NCBI RefSeq assembly: GCF_039534915.1
Contig: NZ_BAAAWE010000001.1
Location: 1,178,001 to 1,242,000, forward strand
DNA length: 64,000 bases
Direction of reading: 5' to 3'
Source of the DNA: Streptomyces roseofulvus
Lineage (GTDB): Bacteria; Actinomycetota; Actinomycetes; Streptomycetales; Streptomycetaceae
Part shown: positions 8,611 to 17,787 of the stretch, one piece after another
Numbering within the stretch: the first letter of the stretch is position 1
Layout: the number at the start of each line of letters is the position of its first letter
The notes under the pieces: generated by a model
Database searches by the model: none
What the model saw: the letters and a program-made list of their open reading frames with translations, nothing else
Told to the model about the DNA's origin: nothing
Program-made: the position numbers and the translations under genes

Positions 8611-8655
8611 GAGAGGCCGGCGCAAACCGCGCAAAGCGGCTCGCACCGGCCTCTC
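8611..8655 (-). terminator. Hairpin terminator downstream of GH87 gene 1
   Basis: Perfect 10 bp stem GAGAGGCCGG (8611-8620) with CCGGCCTCTC (8646-8655), 36 bp past the GH87 stop. The 25-nt loop holds a smaller CCGC/GCGG stem and a TTGCG direct repeat (8621-8634). It separates the GH87 transcript from the importer operon behind it on the same strand. Confidence 0.65.
8621..8634 (-). promoter_or_regulatory. TTGCG-N4-TTGCG direct repeat upstream of importer operon
   Basis: On the minus strand the sequence is TTGCGCGGTTTGCG: two TTGCG units with a 9 bp period. The same arrangement occurs before the LacI-type gene (17788-17801) and before GH87 gene 2 (16617-16630). Single TTGCG units also occur at 8594-8598 and 8552-8556, nearer the binding-protein start. 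I infer an operator for the LacI-type regulator of this locus; direct-repeat operators with CTTGC-like units are what I recall for Streptomyces MalR/Reg1. Confidence 0.5.
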
Positions 8656-8690
8656 CGGGGCCTGCCGGGCCCCCGGTCGACGGCGAACGG

Positions 8691-11600
8691 CTACGGATTG
8701 ACGGTGATCCGGAAGGTGGAGGTGGTGTTGCGGATGTCGACGGCGTTGCCGCTCATCCGCAGCCCGTTGAAGGTCACCTCGCCCACGGCGGGACCCTGGC
8801 CTGCCTCCGGCTGCTCGTTGGCCCACAGGCCGAAGCCGGACTTCGCGTCGAAGGCGTCACCGGACCGGCGCGCTCCGGTGATCGAGATGTCGGTGAACAC
8901 CGTGTCCTTGATGGGGAACTGCGGCTGGCCGCCCACGTAGTTCGTCTGGAACATCACCCCGCTGTAGGTGGGGTCGACGATGTCGACGTGGTTCACCCGG
9001 ATCCCCTGGAACACCTTGGAGGCCGAGAAGACCCAGATCCCGGGGAAGGTCTGGGCGCCCCAGAAATGGCCGCCGGCCCGGACGATCGAGATGTTCTCGA
9101 AGGTCGTCGGAGCGGTTCCGAATCCGTTCATCGGATACCCGAAGTCCAGCGAGGAGATGGTGATGCCGGAGTAGACCAGGGTGTCGGCGATGTGGATGTT
9201 GCGGAAGGTGTTGTCGTAGCCGCCGTAGACGGCCACGCCCGCCGCCCGCCAGGTGAGCGTGCTGGTCAGGTTCTCGTAGACGTTGTTCTTCATGTCCGCG
9301 CCGCCGGCGTCGACGGCCGAGAACAGCGCGAAGCTGTCGTCGCCGGTGGCCCGGGCGTCGTTGTTGGTCACCAGGTTGTCCGTCGACCCGTTGGTCATGT
9401 TGACCCCGTCGGCGAACAGGTTCCGGATCCGGGAGTTCCTGAGGGTGATCCGGTCGGTGTTGGCGCCCCAGTAGAGGCACACCGTGTGCTCGTTCCAGAT
9501 GTCGTCGATGACGATGTCCGACACGTTCGCGAAGTCGAAGACCTTCCCCGGCCCGTCGATCCGCGAGGTGTAGTTGCCGAAGTAGGCGAAGCCCTTGAAG
9601 AGCGAGCCCCTCGCGGTCGCCTCGGCCCGGAACCCGACGTCGGTGTTCTCCTGGGTCGCGGGGGCGTGGAACCGGGTGTACCAGGGCCCGGCGCCGACCA
9701 CCTTCACGGCCTTGCCGTACACCTGGAACTTGCCCGACGTCTGGTAGTCGCCCGGCGGCAGGTAGACGCCCGTCAGGGCGCCCGTGGTGTCCATCCGGAC
9801 CCGGTCCAGGGCGTTCTGCACGTCCTGGTGGCCGAAGCCCGCCGGCACGGCGTACGCCGCCGGGTCCGGGTTCGCCACCGGCGCGACCTGCTCCAGGTTC
9901 ACGAAGTCGATCGCGTACGTGGAGGTGTTCGCGGCGTCCTTCTGGAGCCGGATCCTGCTGCCGGCCGGCACGGTCTCGCCGAGCATCAGGTGCGCCTCGT
10001 CGTAGATGTGCCGCGGTCCGCCCGCGCCCGGGGAGTTTCCGGGAGCCGTCTCGGAGCCGTACAGCCAGGCGTACTTCGAGGTCAGCGGCAGGGCCTTCCG
10101 GAAGACCCCGTCGACATAGACGTTGATCGTCGAGTCGATGCCGCCGCCGCCCGGGGCGTCCGGGATCGAGAAGCGGGTGACCAGGGTGTTGGTCGAGGCC
10201 CGGGTGGTGAACTCGACGTACTCGCCGGTCGCGTCCAGGTTCACGGCCCTGCGGCCGGACGCCTCGCCCGCGATGTCGCCGACGGTGCGGTTGGGCCCGA
10301 CGACGGTCGCGCCGCCGCCCGGGGTGCCGTCCTCCGCCTCGTACATGTCGTACGGCATGTTCGCGCCGCGCCCCACGAAGAGCGGCTGGGTGGCGGTGTT
10401 GTTCGCCCGCTTCACCGGCAGCTCGTTCGGGTCGTCGGCGAGGACCGTGCGGACGGTGTACGAGCCGTCGGCGGCCGTCCACGGCCCGAGGCTCACCTCC
10501 GTCCGCGCCCCGGCCGCCAGCGGCCCGGCGTACGAGCCGGTGAGGGTCTTCACGGTGCCTCCCTGGTCGTTCAGGAGGGTGAGCGTGACCCCGTGGGTGC
10601 CGGTGGCGGTCGCCACCGTGCCCTGGTTGCGGACGACGGCCTTGAAGGTGACCGTGTCGCCGGCCGAGGGGCTGGACGGCGAGGTGGCGACCGAGACGGT
10701 GACCGGGTCGGAGCTGTCCACCGGCCGTACCACGAGCGCGGTGGGGCTGGTGTAGGTGTTGTCGGTCTCGTTCTGTTCGACGACCGCCCCGCCCTCGTCG
10801 GCGACCGCGCTCAGCTCGTACGAGCCGGCGTCGCGGGCCCCGATCGAGGCCGAGACGGTGGTCTGGGCCCCGGCGGCGAGCGCGCCGACCGCCGCCGTGG
10901 CGACCTTCGTGCCGCCGAGGCGGACGGCGAGGCCGCTGGCCGGGGCGGCGGCGGTGCCGTCGTTGCGGACGGTGGCGGAGACCGTGATCGGGTCCGACTC
11001 GACGGGCGAGGCGGGCGAGACGGTCAGCCCGGTGACCCGCAGGTCGGGGTTGGGCGCCGGGACGCCGATCACCTGGAACTCGGCGACCTGTCCGGCCGGG
11101 GCGCCGGTGTTGGCGGTGATCCGCAGCTGCACGTCGGCGGTCCTGGCGGTCACCGGGATGGTCACCTGGTTGCCGCTGCCGGGGTCGAAGGCGTAGCTCT
11201 TCGCGGCGACGAGACTCGTGAAGCCCGTGGCGTCCTGGCCGCGGCCGAGGACCTCGATCGTCTGGGAGCGGGCACCCCAGGCGCTGCCGGGATCGAGCTT
11301 CAGGACGAGCCGGTCGAGGTCGGCGTCGGCACCGAGCCGCACGGTGAGGGCGTTCGGGTAGCTGCCGCCCGCGCCCTCCCAGTAGGTGGCCGTGCTGTCG
11401 TCGTTGGCGTGGGCGGCGACGAAGGCGTGCACGGTGGACGAGGCGCTGATCGGCTTGGCCACGGCGAGGTTGGACCCGGTGCCGCCGCTGCCGTTCCGGG
11501 TGACGCTGTTGCTGTCGCCGGACCGGTTGCCCGCCGCGTCCCTGGCCCGTACCCGGTAGGTGACGGTCGCGGAGGCGGGCTGGGTGTCGGTGTGGGTGGT

Positions 11601-12977
11601 GACGTTCCCGGCGACGGTGGTCAGCAGGGCGCCGTTCGCGTAGATCTCGTAGCCGGTGACGCCCGTGTCGTCGGTGGAGGCGGTCCAGGCGAGCCGGATC
11701 CGGCCGGCACCGGACTCCGTGTACGCCAGGTTCGCGGGGGCCGTCGGCGCCTGGGTGTCGCCGGTGTCCCCGGTCCTGGTCACGGCGTTGGAGTCGCCGG
11801 ACTGGTTGCCTGCCGCGTCCCGCGCCCTGACCTTGTAGGTCACCGTCCGGTCCGCCGGGCGGATGTCGGTGTACGTGGTGACGTTCCCGGCGACGGTGGT
11901 CAGCAGGGCGCCGTCGGCGTAGACGTCGTACGCGGTGACGCCGGTGTCGTCGGTGGCCGCGCTCCAGGTGAGGCGGATCTGCCCGGAGGCGGGCTCCGTG
12001 TACGCCAGGTTCGCGGGCGCGGTCGGCGCCCGGGTGTCGCCGCCCGCCGGCCCGTAGACCTCCAGCTCGGAGAACTGGGCCGCGTTCTGCACCGTGTTGG
12101 CGGTGACGAGGACGCGGACGTACCGGGCGGTGGTGGCGCCGAAGGAGACCGTCGCGCTGCGCCCGCTCGCCGCGTCGAAGGCGTACGCCTGGGCGGCGGT
12201 CAGGTCCGTGAAGGAGGTGCCGTCCGTACCGGCCTGGATCTTCAGGGTCTGGCTGCGGGGCTCCCAGGTGTCGGGCAGCCGCAGCACGACCCGGTCGACG
12301 CGCAGGGCGGCCCCGAGGTCGGCCTGGAGCCACTGCGGGAAGGCGCCGCCGGGACTCTCCCAGTAGGTGGCACGGTTGCCGTCGTTGGCGTGGGACGCCA
12401 CGTACGTCTGGGTGTGGCCGCTGGCGGTGAGGGTCTTCCCGGCGGCGAGGTTCGCGGAGGTGCCGTCGGCGCCGTGCACCTCCAGTTCGGAGAGCTGGGC
12501 GGCCTGCCAGCCGGTGTTGGCGGTGATGTCGACCCGTACGAAACGGGTCTGGGCGGCCGGGAAGGCGATGGTGACGGTGTTCCCGGAGCCGGGGGTGAAG
12601 GCGTAGGTTGCCGAGGTCTTCAGGGTGGTGAAACTCGTGCCGTCGGCGCTGCCCTGCACGGAGAGGGTCTGGTTCCGGCTCTCCCAGCCGGCGGGCAGCT
12701 TCAGCACGACCTCGTCGACGCGGGTGGCGGTGCCGAGGTCGGCCTGCACCCACTGGGGGAAGGCGGAGCCGGCGCTCTGCCAGTACGTGCCCTGATTGCC
12801 GTCGGTGACGTTCGCGGCGCCGTACTCGGCGTGCGCGCTGCTCGCCCCGGCGGTGTCGCCCAGGGCGAGGTTCGGGCCTCCGGCGGCCTGCGCGGTCGTC
12901 AGGGGACCGCCCAGCGCCAGCAGGCTCGTCGCGATCACGGCGCTCAGGCCCCGTGATCTCCAGTTGCGGATCCTCAT
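8691..12977 (-). CDS. Secreted multidomain GH87 alpha-1,3-glucanase/mycodextranase 1
   Basis: A 1428-residue secreted enzyme. The ATG at 12977 follows GAGGAG; the signal peptide ends near residue 32 (AQA-A). Domains in order: F5/8-type C (discoidin) modules at about 35-170 and 175-315, two fibronectin III repeats (318-495), a third F5/8C (500-640), two CARDB-like domains (645-875), a CBM6/35-like module beginning YEAEDG (885-1030) and a right-handed beta-helix catalytic domain (1040-1428). Within it FADG gives Asp1190 and GDD gives Asp1213/1214. Spacings of 23 and 24 match the catalytic aspartates I recall for GH87 enzymes (Asp1067/1090/1091 of Agl-KA). Likely substrate is fungal-wall alpha-1,3-glucan or nigeran. 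It heads its own transcript in the locus. Confidence 0.85.
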   Translation of the reverse strand: MRIRNWRSRGLSAVIATSLLALGGPLTTAQAAGGPNLALGDTAGASSAHAEYGAANVTDGNQGTYWQSAGSAFPQWVQADLGTATRVDEVVLKLPAGWESRNQTLSVQGSADGTSFTTLKTSATYAFTPGSGNTVTIAFPAAQTRFVRVDITANTGWQAAQLSELEVHGADGTSANLAAGKTLTASGHTQTYVASHANDGNRATYWESPGGAFPQWLQADLGAALRVDRVVLRLPDTWEPRSQTLKIQAGTDGTSFTDLTAAQAYAFDAASGRSATVSFGATTARYVRVLVTANTVQNAAQFSELEVYGPAGGDTRAPTAPANLAYTEPASGQIRLTWSAATDDTGVTAYDVYADGALLTTVAGNVTTYTDIRPADRTVTYKVRARDAAGNQSGDSNAVTRTGDTGDTQAPTAPANLAYTESGAGRIRLAWTASTDDTGVTGYEIYANGALLTTVAGNVTTHTDTQPASATVTYRVRARDAAGNRSGDSNSVTRNGSGGTGSNLAVAKPISASSTVHAFVAAHANDDSTATYWEGAGGSYPNALTVRLGADADLDRLVLKLDPGSAWGARSQTIEVLGRGQDATGFTSLVAAKSYAFDPGSGNQVTIPVTARTADVQLRITANTGAPAGQVAEFQVIGVPAPNPDLRVTGLTVSPASPVESDPITVSATVRNDGTAAAPASGLAVRLGGTKVATAAVGALAAGAQTTVSASIGARDAGSYELSAVADEGGAVVEQNETDNTYTSPTALVVRPVDSSDPVTVSVATSPSSPSAGDTVTFKAVVRNQGTVATATGTHGVTLTLLNDQGGTVKTLTGSYAGPLAAGARTEVSLGPWTAADGSYTVRTVLADDPNELPVKRANNTATQPLFVGRGANMPYDMYEAEDGTPGGGATVVGPNRTVGDIAGEASGRRAVNLDATGEYVEFTTRASTNTLVTRFSIPDAPGGGGIDSTINVYVDGVFRKALPLTSKYAWLYGSETAPGNSPGAGGPRHIYDEAHLMLGETVPAGSRIRLQKDAANTSTYAIDFVNLEQVAPVANPDPAAYAVPAGFGHQDVQNALDRVRMDTTGALTGVYLPPGDYQTSGKFQVYGKAVKVVGAGPWYTRFHAPATQENTDVGFRAEATARGSLFKGFAYFGNYTSRIDGPGKVFDFANVSDIVIDDIWNEHTVCLYWGANTDRITLRNSRIRNLFADGVNMTNGSTDNLVTNNDARATGDDSFALFSAVDAGGADMKNNVYENLTSTLTWRAAGVAVYGGYDNTFRNIHIADTLVYSGITISSLDFGYPMNGFGTAPTTFENISIVRAGGHFWGAQTFPGIWVFSASKVFQGIRVNHVDIVDPTYSGVMFQTNYVGGQPQFPIKDTVFTDISITGARRSGDAFDAKSGFGLWANEQPEAGQGPAVGEVTFNGLRMSGNAVDIRNTTSTFRITVNP
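11500..12057 (-). repeat. Tandem duplication encoding two fibronectin III modules
   Basis: Two units with a 279 bp period (93 codons) inside GH87 gene 1. Long stretches are identical, including the segment GTGACGTTCCCGGCGACGG in both copies. Each unit encodes one Fn3 module with the same APTAPANLAYTE start. The high nucleotide identity points to recent duplication or gene conversion. Confidence 0.8.
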
Positions 12978-13139
12978 CGCTCCTCGGTCTCTCACTCAAG
13001 GGATGTGTCCAGAATTCGCGCTCAGATGTCGATTCCTTGCGCGGGACGCTCAGAGAGTTCCAGAGGAACGAAGGGTCGTCTACCGGTAGGACCGGGCGAG
13101 TTGAGCGCCCGTCGGAGGGGGTGCGCGGGCATGCCGAAG

Positions 13140-13167
13140 CGGCGGTCCGCGGGGGTGCGGACCGCCG
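13140..13167 (-). terminator. Hairpin terminator downstream of GH87 gene 2
   Basis: Perfect 11 bp stem CGGCGGTCCGC / GCGGACCGCCG with a 6-nt loop, starting 16 bp past the stop codon of the GH87 gene 2. It isolates that transcript from GH87 gene 1. Confidence 0.75.
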
Positions 13168-13182
13168 TTCCGGCGGGGTGGT

Positions 13183-16100
13183 TCAGCCCCGGTTCACCGT
13201 GAACTGCGAGCCGGGTTCGACGACGACGTCCCCCTCCGCCGTGTCGGCGAAGGTGACCCGGGTCAGGGTGGCGCTGCCGCGGGCCCCGCCCATGGCGAGG
13301 ATCCCGGAGCCGTTGACCGTGCCGTCGATGCGGACGTCGCTGATCCGCACGTCGGGGACGGCCCCGCCGCCCGTCTTGAACTGGATGGCGTCGTAGGTCG
13401 AGTCGAGGATGTCGGTGTCCCGGATGGTGACGCCGGGGATGTCGGGCCCCTGCGCGAAGAGGGTGATCGCGCCGAACTCCTGGTCCTCGTTCCAGAAGGC
13501 GCCGCCGGTGCGGTGCAGCGCGTTGTTCGCGATCAGGGTCTGCCCGGAGAAGGGCAGCGGGTCGTGGTCGGTGGCCAGCATGATCCCCGGGTAGTTCATG
13601 GTGTCGGCGATCACGTTGTTCTCGATGGTGTTGCCGTACCCGCCGTAGACCGCGATGCCGTTGGCCCGCCAGGGCAGCTGGACCGTGTTGTTGCGGAAGT
13701 GGTTGTCGTGGCCGACGTCCACCGAGGTGTCCTTGACGTACTTGCTGGCCCAGACGGCCAGGGCGTCGTCGCCGGTGTTGCGGAAGGACGAGTCGTGGAC
13801 GGTGGAGTTGCGGGTGCCGTTGGCGAAGTTGATGCCGTCGGCGTAGGTGTTGCGGATCCGCATGCCGGTGAACTCCAGGCCGTCGCCCGGCCCCCACAGC
13901 TCGGGGATGTTGGAGTAGTCGCGGCCCACCCAGACGCCGACGTTGGCGTGCTCGATCCAGACGTTGCTGATCTTCGTGCCCTGACCGAAGCGCCCGTTGA
14001 GGCCGACCCCGCCCTCGGCGTTGCCGTCGCCGCCCCGGATGGTGCCGGAGCCGAAGATGGCGAGGTCCGAGATCTTCGTGTTGGCGTCGATGTCGAAGCC
14101 GAAGTTGCCCTCGTGCGGGTGGTTGATGCCGCCGGCCTGGTGCGGCGGGGTCAGCGTGTACAGCTGGGAGTGCCACATGCCGGCGCCGCGGATGGTGACG
14201 TCCCGGATGCCGACCTGGTTGTACTGGCCCCGGTTCAGCGGGTCGTCGGTGAGGATCTTCTGCTCCTGGCGCCACTGTCCGGCCGGGATCCAGACGCAGC
14301 CGATCTCGCCCTTCTGGTCGGCGGTGACGGCCCGCTGGATCGCGTCGGTGTCGTCGAGGCCGTCGTTCGGCACGGCGCCGTACGCGGTGATCGAGACGCA
14401 GCCGGCCGGCTGGGCGGCGGCCGGGGCCACCTGCTCCAGGTCGATCAGGTCGAGGACGTAGAAGGCGGCGGTGTCCCCCGCGTCGCGCTGCAGCCGGAAG
14501 CGGGTGCCCGGCGGGTAGGACCGCTCGAGGAGGGTGTGCGACTCGTCGAAGAGCCGGCGGGCGTCACCGCCGGGCCGGTTGGTCAGCCCCTCCGGGTCGT
14601 CGGTGGTGCCGTACAGCCAGGAGTGCTTGGAGGAGAGGGTCAGCTTCCGCACGAAGACGTCGTTCGCGTACAGGCTGAGGGTGGCCTCCTGGCCGCCGCC
14701 GGCCGCCGCGTCCGGGATGGAGTTGCGGACGGTGAGGGCGTTGGCCTGGTTGACCGAGGTGAACTCGACGTACTGGCCGCTCGCGTCCAGCCGCACCGAC
14801 GCGCGCCCGGAGGACTCGGTGGCGAAGTTGGTGTGCCCGAAGGTGCGCAGCCGGTCGGCGGTGAGCAGGGTGCCCTGGTAGCGGGCGTCCTCCGCCTCGT
14901 ACTCGGTGTACGGGACGGCGGCCCCGCGCCCGACGACCATCGAGCGGGTGAGGACGTTGTTGTCCTCGTCGGTCTCGGCGAGGGTGCCGGTGGCGTCGGC
15001 GGTGGCGGTCAGGGTGACGCCGCCGCTGGTGGCGGTCCAGGTGCCGGCGACCGGGACGGTCACGGTCTGGCCCGCGCCGACGGCGCCGGTGGTGCCGTTC
15101 AGGGTGGTGGTGCCGGCGGAGAGCCGGGTGACGGTGCCGGCGGCGACCGCGGTGGTGCCGCGGTTGTGGACGGCGACGGTGAAGGAGACGGGCGCGCCGA
15201 CGGCCGGGGCCGAGGGGTTGGCGGTGATGCCGGTGACCATCAGGTCGGGGCCGGGGCTCTGGCCGACGGTGAGCTTCGAGGCGGCGGTGCGGCTGTTGTT
15301 GGAGTCGTCGAGTTCGGGGACGGCGCCGGCCGGGTCGGCGACGGCGGACACGGTGTAGGCGCCCACGGGCCGGCGGCCGACGGGGATGTCGACCGTGGTG
15401 GCGGCCCCGGCCGGGAGGGAGGCGGTGGGGGCGGTGCCCGCGACCGCGCCCTCGACGCTGACCTGCACGGTGGCGGCGGGGGCCGCGGCGGTGCCGGTGT
15501 TGCGGACGGTGGCGCGGACGGTGACCTCGTCGGTCTCGCTGGGGGCGGCCGGGGTCCAGGTGAGATCGGTGACGACGAGGTCGGGGGCGGGGGCGGCGGT
15601 GCCGAGGACCTGGAGCTCGGCGACCTGGGCGCCGGGGGCCCCGGTGTTGGAGTGGAAGACGAGCCGTACGTCGGCGGTGCGGGCGGTCACCGGGACGGTG
15701 ACCGTGTTCTGCCCGGAGGACGGACTGAAGGCGTGGTCGGCGCGCGGTGCGAGGGTGGTGAAGGCGGTGGCGCCGGCGGCGCGGCCCTGGATCTCGAAGG
15801 ACTGGGTGCGCGGGGCCCACACCGGATCCGGGTCGAGCCTGACGACGACGCCCGCGACGTCGGCGTCCGCGCCGAGCTTCACGGTGAGGCTCGCGGGGAA
15901 GCCGGCGGACTCCCAGTAGGTGGCCGTGGAGCCGTCGTTGGCGTTGGCGGCCTGGTAGTTCTGGGTGACCGAGGTCGCCTCGACCGGCTTGCCGCGGGCC
16001 AGGTCGGTGCCGCCGACCGGCGGTTCGACGGTGCCGGGCTCGCCGTACACCTCGACGGCGGCGAGCTGGGCCGCGTTCCAGCCGGTGTTGGCGGTGATCT

Positions 16101-16554
16101 GCACGCGGAGGTGGCGGGCCCGGGCGCCGTCGAGGTCGAGGGCGACCGCGTTGCCGGCGGCCGGGTCGAAGCGGCGCGCCTGGGCTCCGGCCAGGGTGGT
16201 GAAGGCGCTGCCGTCGGTGGAGCCGAGGACGGCGAGGGTCTGGTCCCGGGGCTCCCAGCCGGTGGGGAGTTTCAGGACGACGCGGTCGACGTCGACGGCG
16301 GCGCCGAGGTCCACCTGGGCCCACTGCGGGAAGGCGCCGGCCGGGCCCTCCCAGTAGCTGGCCTGGCTGCCGTCGGTGAGGTTGCCGGCCGGGTAGGCGC
16401 CGTGGGCGCCGGACGCGGTGGCGGGTCTGCCGAGGGCGAGGTCGGGGTCCGCCGCGGCGGCGGCGTACGCGGGAGCGGGCAGCAGCCCGAGGGCGACCAG
16501 CGCGGCGATCAGCATGCCGATCGTGAGCCGCAGGCCGTGTCGTAGGGATGTCAT
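13183..16554 (-). CDS. Secreted multidomain GH87 alpha-1,3-glucanase/mycodextranase 2
   Basis: A 1123-residue secreted protein. The ATG at 16554 follows GGAGGG; the signal peptide ends near residue 31. Two F5/8C modules (about 35-310), two CARDB-like domains (315-540), a CBM6/35-like module beginning YEAEDA (555-700) and a beta-helix catalytic domain (715-1123) follow. The catalytic pattern is YADG with Asp906 and GDD with Asp929/930, again spaced 23 and 24 as in GH87. It shares the CARDB-CBM-GH87 core with the neighbour at 8691 but lacks its Fn3 pair and third discoidin module. The catalytic domains differ widely, so the two probably act on different linkages or chain positions. Secreted alpha-1,3-glucan hydrolysis is inferred. 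Confidence 0.85.
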   Translation of the reverse strand: MTSLRHGLRLTIGMLIAALVALGLLPAPAYAAAAADPDLALGRPATASGAHGAYPAGNLTDGSQASYWEGPAGAFPQWAQVDLGAAVDVDRVVLKLPTGWEPRDQTLAVLGSTDGSAFTTLAGAQARRFDPAAGNAVALDLDGARARHLRVQITANTGWNAAQLAAVEVYGEPGTVEPPVGGTDLARGKPVEATSVTQNYQAANANDGSTATYWESAGFPASLTVKLGADADVAGVVVRLDPDPVWAPRTQSFEIQGRAAGATAFTTLAPRADHAFSPSSGQNTVTVPVTARTADVRLVFHSNTGAPGAQVAELQVLGTAAPAPDLVVTDLTWTPAAPSETDEVTVRATVRNTGTAAAPAATVQVSVEGAVAGTAPTASLPAGAATTVDIPVGRRPVGAYTVSAVADPAGAVPELDDSNNSRTAASKLTVGQSPGPDLMVTGITANPSAPAVGAPVSFTVAVHNRGTTAVAAGTVTRLSAGTTTLNGTTGAVGAGQTVTVPVAGTWTATSGGVTLTATADATGTLAETDEDNNVLTRSMVVGRGAAVPYTEYEAEDARYQGTLLTADRLRTFGHTNFATESSGRASVRLDASGQYVEFTSVNQANALTVRNSIPDAAAGGGQEATLSLYANDVFVRKLTLSSKHSWLYGTTDDPEGLTNRPGGDARRLFDESHTLLERSYPPGTRFRLQRDAGDTAAFYVLDLIDLEQVAPAAAQPAGCVSITAYGAVPNDGLDDTDAIQRAVTADQKGEIGCVWIPAGQWRQEQKILTDDPLNRGQYNQVGIRDVTIRGAGMWHSQLYTLTPPHQAGGINHPHEGNFGFDIDANTKISDLAIFGSGTIRGGDGNAEGGVGLNGRFGQGTKISNVWIEHANVGVWVGRDYSNIPELWGPGDGLEFTGMRIRNTYADGINFANGTRNSTVHDSSFRNTGDDALAVWASKYVKDTSVDVGHDNHFRNNTVQLPWRANGIAVYGGYGNTIENNVIADTMNYPGIMLATDHDPLPFSGQTLIANNALHRTGGAFWNEDQEFGAITLFAQGPDIPGVTIRDTDILDSTYDAIQFKTGGGAVPDVRISDVRIDGTVNGSGILAMGGARGSATLTRVTFADTAEGDVVVEPGSQFTVNRG

Positions 16555-16616
16555 CAAGGGCCCTCCGTGAGCCTGACGCGTGACTCGCATGGTTTTTGAG
16601 TTATTCAGTCAAAGTT

Positions 16617-16630
16617 TTGCGGTCGTTGCG
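16617..16630 (+). promoter_or_regulatory. TTGCG-N4-TTGCG direct repeat upstream of GH87 gene 2
   Basis: TTGCGGTCGTTGCG on the plus strand, with the same 9 bp period as the repeats at 8621 and 17788 but in opposite orientation to the gene. It lies 63 bp before the start of GH87 gene 2. It is a candidate binding site for the LacI-type regulator encoded next door. Confidence 0.45.
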
Positions 16631-16759
16631 GGCACAGGTTTCTACTGGATGACGCCCTTGTCAACGGAGAGCGCACAGAAACGACGAAGGCACCGGTCCG
16701 CCCGGCCGCGTGGGGCGGCGGGAGGAACCGGTGCCTGGAGGGGTGCGGTACGCGCTCCG

Positions 16760-17773
16760 CTAGCGGGCGGCGGCCGGCGGGGCCGTGGAGCCGCGCACCA
16801 CCAGCTCGGGCTCGAAGAGCAGTTCGCCCGGGTGCGAGTGCACGCCCTGGATCTGGGCGCAGAGCAGTTCGACGGCGGCGCGCCCCATGGCCTCGATGGG
16901 CTGGCGGACCGTGGAGAGCGGCGGTTCGGTGCAGTTCATGAAGGCCGAGTCGTCGAAGCCGACCACGGAGACGTCGGCGGGGACGACGAGCCCGCGCCGG
17001 CGGGCGGCCCGGATGGCGCCGAGGGCGAGCGGGTCGCTCGCGCAGACGATGCCGGTGACGCCCGCTTCGAGGAGGCGGTTGGCGGCGGCCTGACCGCCTT
17101 CGAGGGAGAAGATCGAGCGGACGACGTGCGCGTCGGGGAGCGGGGTGCCGGCCGCCTCGGCGACGGCCCGCGCGGCGTCGAGCTTGCGGCGGGAGGGCAC
17201 GTGGTCGGCGGGGCCGAGCAGCATCCCGATCTTCTCGTGGCCGAGGGAGGCGAGATGGCGCCACGCCTGTTCGACGGCGACGGCGTCGTCGCAGGAGACG
17301 CAGGGGAAGTCCAGGCCCTCGATGGAGGCGTTGACGAGGACGACCGGGATGTTGCGCTCGGCGAGCTGGTGGTAGTGGTCGTGCGGCGCGTCGGCCTGCG
17401 CGAAGAGTCCGCCGGCGAAGACGACGCCGGAGACCTGCTGCTGGAGGAGCAGCTCCACGTAGTCGGCCTCGGAGACGCCGCCCTTGGTCTGGGTGCAGAG
17501 CACGGGGGTGAGCCCCTGCTGGGCGAGGGCGCCGCCGATGACCTCGGCGAAGGCGGGGAAGATGGGGTTCTGCAGCTCGGGCAGGACCAGTCCGACGAGC
17601 CGGGCGCGTTCGCCCCTGAGCTGGGTGGGGCGCTCGTAGCCGAGCACGTCCAGGGCGGTGAGGACGGACTGGCGGGTCGCCTCGGACACCCCGGGCTTGC
17701 CGTTGAGGACCCGGCTGACCGTCGCCTCGCTGACCCCCACCTTCTTCGCCACCTGAGCAAGTCGTCGCGTCAT
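16760..17773 (-). CDS. LacI-family transcriptional regulator of the alpha-glucan locus
   Basis: A 337-residue LacI/GalR protein. The N-terminal helix-turn-helix (RLAQVAKKVGVSEATVSRVLNGKPGVSEATR) is followed by the hinge and a periplasmic-binding-like effector domain (LVGLVLPELQNPIFPAFAE ... CASDPLALGAIRAARRRG ... VVGFDDSAFMNCTEPPLSTVRQP). I chose the ATG at 17773 because the HTH starts there. No ribosome-binding site precedes it, but a TACTCT -10-like box ends 7 bp before the ATG, so the mRNA may be leaderless. It sits at the upstream end of the GH87/importer/GH13 genes, all on the same strand, and is their probable repressor. Autoregulation is likely because the direct repeat at 17788 lies in its promoter. 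Confidence 0.88.
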   Translation of the reverse strand: MTRRLAQVAKKVGVSEATVSRVLNGKPGVSEATRQSVLTALDVLGYERPTQLRGERARLVGLVLPELQNPIFPAFAEVIGGALAQQGLTPVLCTQTKGGVSEADYVELLLQQQVSGVVFAGGLFAQADAPHDHYHQLAERNIPVVLVNASIEGLDFPCVSCDDAVAVEQAWRHLASLGHEKIGMLLGPADHVPSRRKLDAARAVAEAAGTPLPDAHVVRSIFSLEGGQAAANRLLEAGVTGIVCASDPLALGAIRAARRRGLVVPADVSVVGFDDSAFMNCTEPPLSTVRQPIEAMGRAAVELLCAQIQGVHSHPGELLFEPELVVRGSTAPPAAAR

Positions 17774-17787
17774 GCGCGCAAGAGTAG

